From Bordetella avium (GTDB lineage: Bacteria; Pseudomonadota; Gammaproteobacteria; Burkholderiales; Burkholderiaceae_B), in NCBI RefSeq assembly GCF_034424645.1, contig NZ_CP139969.1:2852001-2916000 (forward strand): a DNA stretch of 64,000 bases. Direction: 5' to 3'. The notes beneath the pieces are model-generated. The model was given only the letters and a program-made list of their open reading frames with translations. It made no database searches and was not told the DNA's origin. Below, piece by piece: positions 51,530 to 60,040 of the stretch. The first letter of the stretch is position 1; every line of letters begins with the position of its first letter. The translations under genes were made by a program, and so were the position numbers.

Positions 51530-51937
51530 CAAGCAAGCGCCGTGCCATCTGCGCAGCCTGCCCCCTTTCCCTCACATATCGCCTCGCACGCCGCGCTAGA
51601 CCAGCGAGGTGCGCACTTGCATGGGGATGGAATGCACCGGTGTTGTGCGCTGACGGGACGCTGGCAGGGAAAACCCGTCCCCAGCGGGACAGAATCCAGC
51701 CGCCGGAGAATCCGCAGCGACATTTATCCCTGCTAAATCCAATGCAAAAATATTACTTTCACTGCACTTTTTTAATTATAAGTTTTCAATGTTCGACGGA
51801 AAAATAGAGATAAAAATATAAAACCAATGATCTATTCCCTTATCCCTCAACATCTTGACACGATTAAGCACGTAAAAAAACATTACTAAATCGTGTTAAA
51901 TTTCAACGCTCTGATACGACTCGAAATAAGGGTCATA
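51530..51937. other. intergenic region between atzF and the srf operon
   Basis: The right half (about 51740-51937) is strikingly AT-rich against a GC-rich genome. It holds TTGACA at 51855-51860 without a clear -10 and an inverted repeat at 51858-51896. The left half has no features I can support. Confidence 0.5.
51858..51896. promoter_or_regulatory. inverted repeat at the srf operon promoter
   Basis: ACACGATTAAG-N17-CTAAATCGTGT, 11-base arms with one mismatch, overlapping TTGACA about 80 bases ahead of the first ORF. Suggests binding of a dimeric regulator. Confidence 0.45.
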
Positions 51938-53243
51938 ATGTTGAAATGGTGGTTGGGGAATTTCTGGCGTCAAGCTTCGCAGTGAAAAAATCGATCTCTA
52001 TGAAGCGCTGGGCGAACGAGGGCAGCCCGTCTACCTGGCCGCGTCACAAATCCTGTCAACACTCAAGCGCCGCCGTCCCGATCTGGCCAGCCATTTCGCC
52101 ATTCCGCAGGCTAGCGCCGACGGCAGCCTGATCGACTGGTATGCCCCCGAGGCAGGTCCGGTCGTCCCCTGGAGCGCCGCGACGCAAAACGAGCGCACGG
52201 CCGCCACGGCCCGTCTGGACGAGGTGCGCCAGCAGATTCAAGATTTGCGCGCTTCACTGGAAGAGGGCAGCACCTCTTTGTTCGCGCAGTTGCTGCCCTG
52301 GATCACGCAGCACCCGGACAACAGCCATATCTATCTGGTGAACGGCAAACCCGTCATCACTTTCTGGGGCTTTGTCAGCGCCGGAGCCAGCCGCGATCAC
52401 ACGCCACTCAATAGCCTGAGCGCCGCGCCGTCCAGCCCGGCGGCGCCCTCGGCGCCGGGCAGCCCCCCTGCGCCCCTCCTCCCGCCCGCGACGGCAGACA
52501 AACCCTGGTGGCGGCGCTGGTGGCTCTGGCTGCTGCCGCTCTTGCTGCTGGCCTTGCTGTTGTTGGGCTTGCGCGCCTGCATGCCAGACAAGCCAGCATT
52601 ACCGGTTTCTGCCACGCAGCCGGCCACGCCCAGCCTTCCCAATGTGACGCTCAGCGGCGCCGCCGCCTCAGTGCTGCCCGCCGCCGGACAGGCGCCTGCC
52701 TTGGCAACCCCACTGACCCGCGCACAGCACGAAGCCCTCCCTGCCCAGCCCATCGCATCCGAAGCCGCAAGCAAATCCGGCACGACGGCAGATGCCGCCC
52801 CGCAAGCCTCGCCCGCGGCAGGCCAGGACAAGGCAGTGCCGCCCCAAGCGCCGAATGACAGCCCTGCCGCGCAGACCGACCCCTTGACCCTGCCGGAGCA
52901 GGCGCCGGACGGCCGGGCGGATTTTTTGAACGGCGACTGGCGCGTACGCGCCGGTATCCAGGATCGCAACACCGGCGAGCCGCTGCGCCTGCAATACCAG
53001 TTTGAACAAGGCCAGGGTCACGTGACCCTCAAACGCCACAACGGCGTGTCATGCCAGGCGCCGGTAGGCGCGGCCATGAGTGGCGGCGCCCTGCTCATCA
53101 ACAACGGCGCCGCGGCCCGGTGCAGCGACGGCACAAGCTATGAAATGCCCGCCATCCGCTGCCAGCCCGACGCCAACCGCACTGCGTCCTGCACCGGCAA
53201 CTATGGTGCCGAGCAGTTCCCCCTGACCATGCGCAAGCCCTGA
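51938..53243 (+). CDS. SrfA-like one-pass membrane protein, apparent frameshift at its N-terminus
   Basis: Good coding sequence in one frame runs from about 51960 to 53243 (KIDLYEALGERGQPVYLAAS onward) but has no ATG, GTG or TTG before 52224. AAGGG at 51931 and ATG at 51938 look like the true start. Deleting one G from GGGG at 51955-51958 joins them as MLKWWLGISGVKLRSEKIDL. Features: a cytoplasmic front with SHIYLVNGKPVITFWGF, a membrane helix (WWLWLLPLLLLALLLLGLRA), and a Pro/Ala-rich linker. The C-terminal SRAP-like globular domain begins DFLNGDWRVRAGIQD. Placement before srfB and the conserved motif support an SrfA-like call. Confidence 0.7.
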
Positions 53244-53259
53244 ATCACGAGCATCGCCC

Positions 53260-56200
53260 ATGCTGCCCAAAGTCGAGACCTATACCGAAACTCAAGCCGT
53301 CGATCTGTTTGGCGACACTGGCATTCAGTTTCTTGATCTGGCCGTCACGCTGGACCTGCGCCGCGAGCCGGCGGGCCAGTTCGCCCGCTTCGATAACGGC
53401 ATGCTGGCGCGCCTGTTCGAAGACAAAGACGGCAATCTGTATTACGAAGCGCAAGCCGAGAAAAAGGAGCGCGCGCGCCCCGGTCCTGGCCTGGACGACG
53501 TCAGCATGAAAGAAAGCCTGGCGCTGCTGGACTCGCTCTGGCTGCCTGTGCCTTTTTTCCGCTACCTATCCGATACGCGCTTTGATCAGGGCCCCAACAA
53601 TTGGGCGCGTCTGCGCATCGTGCAGCTTCCCACGCCCGACGAACACGGGCACACCCATCGCATCACACTGGCTTTTGATACCCGCATCATGGCCAAACGG
53701 GAAGGTGTGGCCTATCTGGCACCCAATGATGAAGACCTGCGCAACGGCCAGGCCTTCCGGCTGGCGGTGCATTTGGGCGAAATGCGCTGGTTTCTCGACC
53801 TCAACTGGGTCAAGGAATGGATCAAGGAGGTATTCCAGGATCGTTGCCTGCAAGCCAAGCGCGAACGCGAGGACATCCAGACCGAATTGGGCCAGCTGCG
53901 CCACATTGCCCATTACCTGAACGTGCTGAGCCTGATGCGCGGCCCGGCCCCGACCACCCATCCCAACCGGGAGCCCAAGGTGGCCGTGCCGATCGTCAAG
54001 GTCAAGCTGCGCAACGCCATAGGCGCGGGCAAACCGATAGCCGTGGACCTGGTGCTGGACGTAGGCAACTCGCGCACCTGCGGCATCCTGGTCGAAGATC
54101 CCGAGCAAAACAATCGCGGTCTGCATGGCAACAAGCCTCTGCGGCTGCGCGACATGAGCGCGCCCGAACATACTTACGACCAGCCCTTCGAGTCACGCGT
54201 CGAATTCGCCAAAATCAATCTCGGGCTGGATCAATGGTCGATGCAAAGCGGGCGGCCCGATGCCTTCGCCTGGGCCAGCATGACCCGCGTGGGCACCGAG
54301 GCCGCCAAGCTGGCGGCCCTGCGTGAAGGCACGGAAGGCTCGACGGGGTTGTCCAGCCCCAAACGCTACCTCTGGGATGAGCGCCCCTACGATCAGGTCT
54401 GGCGCCTGAACACCAGCAGCCTGCGGGGCCACCAGGAACCGATGGCGACGCTCAAGCCGCTGGCCGATCTGATCGACGATCTGGGCCGGGCGCTCTATGT
54501 GACGGGCGAAGCCGAATCGGTGTTCGAGACCAAGTATTCGCGCTCGTCGCTGATGACGCTGATGCTCAACGAGGTCTTCAATCAGGCGGTCACGCAGATC
54601 AACAGCATTCTGTATCGCAACAGTCAGGGCAGCACCGCCACCTCGCGCTGGCTGCGCACGGTCATTCTGACGGTGCCGCCCAGCATGCCGCAGGTCGAGC
54701 GCACCATCTTCCGTGATTGCGTGCAACAGGCGCTGGGACTGCTCTGGAAGAGCCTGGGCTGGCATACGGGCAATTACGATGTAGACCCGATCAGCGACAT
54801 GGGCGATGAATCGCGCCTGCGCGTGCCGCTGCCCAAGGTTGTCGTCAAATGGGACGAGGCCACCTGCGCACAACTGGTCTATCTCTATACCGAAGTGGGT
54901 GAACACTTCGGTGGCCACCCGGAAGAATTCTTCGCCGCTCTGGCCCGCCCCGGCAAACTCGACCGCGAACGGATTACCGTAGCCTCGATTGATATTGGCG
55001 GGGGCACCACCGATCTGGTGATCAACGACTACCATTTGCAGCGCGATGGCGCAGGCGGCGGCAGCAATGCCCCCATCCTGCCGACGCAACGGTTCCGTGA
55101 CGGCTTCAAGGTCGCAGGCGACGACATCGTGCTGGACGTCGTCCGGCAGTTCATTCTGCCCTCGTTCGAGCAGGCGCTAAAAGACAAGGGCGTTGCCGCT
55201 CCGGCCGACCTCGCCGACAAGATTTGCGGCGCGCGCAGCCTGGGCGCGGTGGATCTGGTGCTGCGCCAGCAGTTGACCCTGCAAGTGTTTTATCCACTGG
55301 CGCTGGCCGTGCTGGCGGCCTACGAACGCTACGATGTCGAACAAGGCAGCCAGAAGCGGACGGCGACATGGGCACAGTGGCTAGGTGAGCATGCGGTCAT
55401 CAGCGCGCCCGTGCGCGAATTCGTCGCTAAGAATCTCAGCAGCAACCTGGGCAAGCCGACGACGCTGGATATGGACGACATCGTCCTGAGCTTCGATCCG
55501 GCCGTTCTGCACGCCAAGTTCTTGACCGATGGCCTGAACATCTGCAAGACGCTCACGTCATTGAGCGAAGTCGTAGCGCACTACGACTGCGATGTGCTGC
55601 TGCTGACTGGACGGCCCTCCTGCCTGCCTGGTGTGCGCACCCTGATCCGCAGTCTGGCCGCCCTGCCTGCGGGCCGCGTGCTGCCGATGCAAAACTACCG
55701 TAGCGGCACCTGGTTCCCCTTTCACGAGAGCGGCCTGATCCCCGATCCCAAAACCACGGCCTCGGTGGGGGCGCTGGTCTGCTGGCTGACGGAAAACCGC
55801 CGCCTGCCGAACTTCTACTTCAGCCCATCGCGCATCCGGCCGCTGCCGCTGATCCGCTACTTTGGCCGGGTCGACGGCAACAACCTGATCAAACAGGAAG
55901 ACGTGCTGTTCGCGAACATCACCACCAGCACTCCCGACGGCCAGCCGCTGGAAGACGGCTGCATCGAACTGCCCAAAGAGGCTTCGGGCAACACCGCGCC
56001 CTACGTTCTCAATGGCGACTCCCGTCTGGGCTACCGCCAGCTGGCCTCGCAGCGCTGGCCCGCCGCCCCCATGTATCTGCTGAGTTTCCAGCACGCCTGG
56101 AACCAGAAGTACCGCGAGAACCAGAACAAGGACGCCAGCCTGCCAGACCCCAAAGCGCATGTGTTTTTTTCGGTAAAGAGCCCGAAGGAACGCGACAAGC

Positions 56201-56361
56201 TCCAGGGGCTTATCAGCGACCGCCTGCAAGTCGAAAGCGCCCAAGGCGTGGGCGCCGTGGAAATCCAGAAAAGCGGTGTGCGCTTTGAACTGAACACCCT
56301 GCTGCACGCCGGGCTAGGCCAGGATGCCTATTGGCTCGATAGCGGCAGCGTGAAAATCTGA
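53260..56361 (+). CDS. srfB: SrfB-family protein with Hsp70/actin-like ATPase motifs
   Basis: 1033 residues, the usual SrfB size (PF07520). Three signatures of the Hsp70/actin ATPase fold are visible: phosphate-1 (DLVLDVGNSRTCGILVED, near residue 262), phosphate-2 (ASIDIGGGTTDLVIND, near 575) and an adenosine-type loop (LLLTGRPSCLPGVRTLI, near 782). No signal peptide or membrane helix, so cytoplasmic. Named for Salmonella SrfB, a gene of the SsrB regulon, whose mechanism is unknown. Lies 16 bases after srfA and 5 bases before srfC. Confidence 0.88.
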   Translation: MLPKVETYTETQAVDLFGDTGIQFLDLAVTLDLRREPAGQFARFDNGMLARLFEDKDGNLYYEAQAEKKERARPGPGLDDVSMKESLALLDSLWLPVPFFRYLSDTRFDQGPNNWARLRIVQLPTPDEHGHTHRITLAFDTRIMAKREGVAYLAPNDEDLRNGQAFRLAVHLGEMRWFLDLNWVKEWIKEVFQDRCLQAKREREDIQTELGQLRHIAHYLNVLSLMRGPAPTTHPNREPKVAVPIVKVKLRNAIGAGKPIAVDLVLDVGNSRTCGILVEDPEQNNRGLHGNKPLRLRDMSAPEHTYDQPFESRVEFAKINLGLDQWSMQSGRPDAFAWASMTRVGTEAAKLAALREGTEGSTGLSSPKRYLWDERPYDQVWRLNTSSLRGHQEPMATLKPLADLIDDLGRALYVTGEAESVFETKYSRSSLMTLMLNEVFNQAVTQINSILYRNSQGSTATSRWLRTVILTVPPSMPQVERTIFRDCVQQALGLLWKSLGWHTGNYDVDPISDMGDESRLRVPLPKVVVKWDEATCAQLVYLYTEVGEHFGGHPEEFFAALARPGKLDRERITVASIDIGGGTTDLVINDYHLQRDGAGGGSNAPILPTQRFRDGFKVAGDDIVLDVVRQFILPSFEQALKDKGVAAPADLADKICGARSLGAVDLVLRQQLTLQVFYPLALAVLAAYERYDVEQGSQKRTATWAQWLGEHAVISAPVREFVAKNLSSNLGKPTTLDMDDIVLSFDPAVLHAKFLTDGLNICKTLTSLSEVVAHYDCDVLLLTGRPSCLPGVRTLIRSLAALPAGRVLPMQNYRSGTWFPFHESGLIPDPKTTASVGALVCWLTENRRLPNFYFSPSRIRPLPLIRYFGRVDGNNLIKQEDVLFANITTSTPDGQPLEDGCIELPKEASGNTAPYVLNGDSRLGYRQLASQRWPAAPMYLLSFQHAWNQKYRENQNKDASLPDPKAHVFFSVKSPKERDKLQGLISDRLQVESAQGVGAVEIQKSGVRFELNTLLHAGLGQDAYWLDSGSVKI

Positions 56362-56366
56362 TCATC

Positions 56367-59075
56367 ATGAATCAACAACAAGATCAACTGACGCGCCAAT
56401 GGGGCGCCATTCTGGACAACGCGGGCAGGGCCATCGAATGGGTCGAGCAGGTGCGCGGCAACTCCAAACGCCTTAATAGCGAGGCCGACAGCCTGGTGCA
56501 CGCCTTGCGTCAGACGCGCAACAAAAGCCGCAACCTGCAAAAAGCCGCCGGCACCCCCATGACCGTGGGTTTCTTCGGCGAGTCGCAGGCGGGCAAGTCC
56601 TTCCTGATTTCCGCCCTGGGCGCCAACGACCAGGGAAAGTTCGAAACCGTCTACGGCGGCCAGCGCGTCAATTTCATCGACCATATCAATCCACCCGGCA
56701 GCGGCAAGGAAGCGACGGGTCTGGTGACGCGATTCACCAATCAGGCGCGCACACCCGAAGATGCCGCCTTTCCGATCGAAGTCCGGCTGCTGGCGGAAAT
56801 CGATCTGGCCAAGATTCTCTGCAACGCCTGGTTCAATGATTTCGATCAGAACAAGGTCGATTATCAGTTGAATGAGCAGCGGGTCAGCGAGATGCTCAAC
56901 CGTTATGCCGGCCGCGCGCAGGCCACCCCACAAGAAGGTTTGAGCGCCGACGATGTCGTTTCGCTCTGGGACTACGCGCGCGCCGCCTTCGGCAAGGCCT
57001 TGCAGCCGCTTGAAAACGGCTATTGGCAAGAGGCCATGACACTCGCGCCGCGCCTGTCCACCGACGACCGTGCCCAATTCTTTTCGCTGCTTTGGGGCGC
57101 GCTGCCTGAATTGACTCAGGTTTACGCCGATTTCGCGGCCAGCCTGCGCAAGCTGAAAAACGCCAGCACGGCCTTCCTGCCTCTGTCGGCGCTGACGACC
57201 ACGGTGGATGGCCGCCTGCAATATGGCCGCGACAGTATCATGTCGGTCGACGCGCTGGTGCGCCAGGGTTCGGCGCAAGACAACATCGTCACCGTCCGGC
57301 CCGAAGTGAGCGGCAAGCTGGCCGCGCCCACCGATGTGCGCGTCTCGCATCTGGCGGCGCTCACGGTCGAATTGGTTTTTCCTTCGGTCGAGCCCAAGCG
57401 CGTGGCCAGCATCGAAGCCGTCGATCTGCTGGACTTCCCCGGCTACCGCGGACGCTATAAGGCCAGCCGGCTCTCTGACATCTCGGCGGACGAGAATCCG
57501 GTGGCGCAACTCTTCCTGCGCGGCAAGGTCGCCTATTTGTTCGAAAGCTATACCGACACACAGGCCATGAATGGCCTGGTGCTGTGCACGCACGAACAAA
57601 GCAACGTGAGCGACATCGCCAACGTGCTGGAGCGCTGGGTGGACCGCACCCAAGGCGAAACACCGCAATCTCGGGGCCAGCGCGCCTGCGGCCTGTTCTG
57701 GGCCATCACCAAATTCGACATGCGTCTGCAAAACATGCTGCGCCTGGATGGCGACTCGCAAATCGTCGAAGGCTGGTATGGCATGGTTCAGGGAACCATG
57801 GAAGAGCGCTACGGCCACCTGGGCTTCATGAAAACCTGGAGCGAAACCGCTTTCAATAATGTCTATCTGGTGCGCAAACCCCTGATCGAAGGCTCTTTCA
57901 TCAAGATCCGGGGCGGGCTCGAAGAGATCGACCCTGACAAGCGCGAAGGACTGGCGCGTCTGGGCCAAGCCTTCATCAGCCACGACTCGGTGGCGCGCCG
58001 CGTGGCGGACCCGCAGCGGGCCTGGGAAGCGGTGCTCAAGGAGAACGACGGCGGCATGAGCCGTCTGGCTGATGGTATCGCCGGCATTGCCGACCTGGAG
58101 TTCAAGCTTAGCCGACTGCGCCAGCAGCACACTGAAGAACTACAGCGCGAAGGCGGCATCCTGGCCCGCCTGGCGCAATATCATAAAGACATCGATGGCG
58201 ACGATGTCGCGCTAAAAAAACAGCGTGGCCAGTTTCTGGCGCAAGCGCTTTACGGTGTGCGCAAGGCCATTCCCGAGCTGATGCACGCCATGGAGCTGAT
58301 GCACGCCATGGAGCTGCCGCGCGAAGACCTGCGCGATCTGTACTTGAACGGCTTGCACCGCCAACCGCAGGCTGACGAGTCGGGCGACCAGGCCGCTACG
58401 CAAGACACCCCCGATGTCAATCCTTTCGCCTCGGTCGAGGACAACCCCTTCGCCACGGTTGACAGCAATCCTTTCGCGCAAAGCGCAGAAGCGCCAGCGG
58501 CCAAGCCGGTCAAGGCGGCCCTCAAGACCGCCGACCATCTTTACGCGGAAGCGGTCTTCCAGCGGTGGATCGCCCACCTGCGCGATCTGCCGGAGCGCAA
58601 GCGCCTGATCGACAGCCTCTTTATCAAGAAAGAAGTTGTCGAGACGCTGGTCGATGAGCTCATTACGGCGGCCAACCGCCTGGATTTACAGGGCAGCCTG
58701 GCAGCCAGCCTGACCGGCCGCCAGGACAGCAGCTCCACGCGCGAGCAGCTAGTCATGCGTCAGGTGTTGCGCGCACAACTTATACTGAACGACTTCATCG
58801 CCTGGCTAGGCTATCTGACCATGCCACTCGAAGAGCGGCCAGTCAGCATCGCCAACAAGCAACGGCTTTTCGCCCGCACCACCCGTCTGGATGCCACTGA
58901 CCTCCCGCAGCTCGACGAGCAGCCGGCCGACACCAATACCGAATATGCCGGCTATTGGCTGACCGGCCTGATGAATGTGGTGCAAGGCAATGCGGGCCAT
59001 ATGGCCGGCAGTGAAATCTCTATCGAACAAAACCAGGCTCTGGGCGGCATCCTTCAGGGATTCCGCCAGACGTAG
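56367..59075 (+). CDS. srfC: SrfC-family large P-loop GTPase-like protein
   Basis: 902 residues (PF10139 type). G1 is GFFGESQAGKSFLISALG near residue 69, G3 is LLDFPGYRGRYKAS near 355, and TKFD near 447 fits G4. About 270 residues separate G1 from G3, a large insertion. A coiled region near 580 contains a tandem ELMHAM duplication. Between about 685 and 705 come three 8-residue repeats NPFASVED, NPFATVDS, NPFAQSAE, then a helical C-terminus. Dynamin-like membrane or chaperone roles are possible; no function is established. Confidence 0.85.
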   Translation: MNQQQDQLTRQWGAILDNAGRAIEWVEQVRGNSKRLNSEADSLVHALRQTRNKSRNLQKAAGTPMTVGFFGESQAGKSFLISALGANDQGKFETVYGGQRVNFIDHINPPGSGKEATGLVTRFTNQARTPEDAAFPIEVRLLAEIDLAKILCNAWFNDFDQNKVDYQLNEQRVSEMLNRYAGRAQATPQEGLSADDVVSLWDYARAAFGKALQPLENGYWQEAMTLAPRLSTDDRAQFFSLLWGALPELTQVYADFAASLRKLKNASTAFLPLSALTTTVDGRLQYGRDSIMSVDALVRQGSAQDNIVTVRPEVSGKLAAPTDVRVSHLAALTVELVFPSVEPKRVASIEAVDLLDFPGYRGRYKASRLSDISADENPVAQLFLRGKVAYLFESYTDTQAMNGLVLCTHEQSNVSDIANVLERWVDRTQGETPQSRGQRACGLFWAITKFDMRLQNMLRLDGDSQIVEGWYGMVQGTMEERYGHLGFMKTWSETAFNNVYLVRKPLIEGSFIKIRGGLEEIDPDKREGLARLGQAFISHDSVARRVADPQRAWEAVLKENDGGMSRLADGIAGIADLEFKLSRLRQQHTEELQREGGILARLAQYHKDIDGDDVALKKQRGQFLAQALYGVRKAIPELMHAMELMHAMELPREDLRDLYLNGLHRQPQADESGDQAATQDTPDVNPFASVEDNPFATVDSNPFAQSAEAPAAKPVKAALKTADHLYAEAVFQRWIAHLRDLPERKRLIDSLFIKKEVVETLVDELITAANRLDLQGSLAASLTGRQDSSSTREQLVMRQVLRAQLILNDFIAWLGYLTMPLEERPVSIANKQRLFARTTRLDATDLPQLDEQPADTNTEYAGYWLTGLMNVVQGNAGHMAGSEISIEQNQALGGILQGFRQT
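58275..58310 (+). repeat. 18-bp tandem duplication inside srfC
   Basis: GAGCTGATGCACGCCATG twice in a row, followed by another GAGCTG, adding ELMHAM in frame. Confidence 0.9.
58419..58478 (+). repeat. three NPFA repeats, 24-bp period, inside srfC
   Basis: Codons for NPFA begin at 58419, 58443 and 58467, an exact 24-base period, within an acidic linker. Confidence 0.85.
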
Positions 59076-59084
59076 TCGAACATC

Positions 59085-60032
59085 ATGGCAAATATTCTTC
59101 TCAAGGCGGTCGCTCCTGGCCGCGCAGAACTGCGCATCTCTCCCTGGGAGACCGATGCCTCGCAGATCGAACTCTCGGTGCGCCGCAACGCCGATACCCC
59201 CTATCTGGATATCGCGAGCCGCGGCTGGGTCAGCGACGAACAATGGATCTCTCTGCAAGGCGCCAGCGTCCAGGGCCAGACCCTGATCATGCCGGTGGGC
59301 CCGGATTTCGTGGACACCCTGCTGGCCGGCACGCAAGGCCAAAGCTGCCGCGGCTATACCCGCGTAGCGGGCGGTGAAGCAACGCGGCACAGTTTCCGCT
59401 GCGATGCTGACGTGCTGCCCAGCAGCGCAGCAGGCGCTGCGCCGAAGATAGGCGGCAGTAGCGCCATCAGCGCTGCGGCTGCGCCCAAACCCGCCGACCC
59501 TCCCGTCATGCAAAACGATCCGCCGATTGCAGCATCCGGATTGCCCGACGACTATCTCAAGCCCAAGCGCCAGCGCCTGGTGCCCATCCTGCTGACGATG
59601 CTGCTTGTGGCGCTGCTTGGCGCATTGGCCTATTACTTCTTGAATCAGGCCCGCAAACCGGCCGAAACGGTGGTCACACCGCCGCAGGCCACGCAAGCCT
59701 GCTCGGTTGCCGCCCTGCCTGGCGCTGACACCATGAGTTTTGTGCAAAGCTGCATCCGTGACGTCAAGGAAGCGGACGCCCTCCTTGCTGTGATTCACGC
59801 TGCCCGCGACGCTGGCCAATGCGATATCGCCCAGCGCCTATACGCCAACCGCGCCAATGCCGGCGACATCACCGTCGCGCTGGCCTACGCCCAGGAATAC
59901 GACCCGGCCAGCGCCAAGAGCGCCTGCTTCAAGCCCGAGGCCGCCACCGCCCGTTACTGGTATGAGTCCGTGCTGGAAAAACAAGCCGACCAGCCCGACG
60001 CGCTCGCCAAACTGCAAGCACTGCCCAAGTGA
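59085..60032 (+). CDS. one-pass membrane protein of the srf operon
   Basis: 315 residues starting MANILLKAV. The first ~110 residues are a beta-rich domain with cysteines at SCRGYTRV and RCDADV. A Pro/Ala linker and a single membrane helix (LVPILLTMLLVALLGALAYYFL, residues about 164-186) follow. The C-terminal part resembles short Sel1/TPR-like helices (CDIAQRLYANRANAGDITVALAYAQEYDP) and should face the periplasm. No named family recognised. Starts 9 bases after srfC. Confidence 0.75.
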   Translation: MANILLKAVAPGRAELRISPWETDASQIELSVRRNADTPYLDIASRGWVSDEQWISLQGASVQGQTLIMPVGPDFVDTLLAGTQGQSCRGYTRVAGGEATRHSFRCDADVLPSSAAGAAPKIGGSSAISAAAAPKPADPPVMQNDPPIAASGLPDDYLKPKRQRLVPILLTMLLVALLGALAYYFLNQARKPAETVVTPPQATQACSVAALPGADTMSFVQSCIRDVKEADALLAVIHAARDAGQCDIAQRLYANRANAGDITVALAYAQEYDPASAKSACFKPEAATARYWYESVLEKQADQPDALAKLQALPK

Positions 60033-60040
60033 TCCCTGCC

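Noticed and set aside
56328..58130. A 600-codon minus-strand open frame over srfC
   Set aside because: Shadow of srfC; the plus strand has P-loop, DFPG and TKFD motifs and operon spacing.
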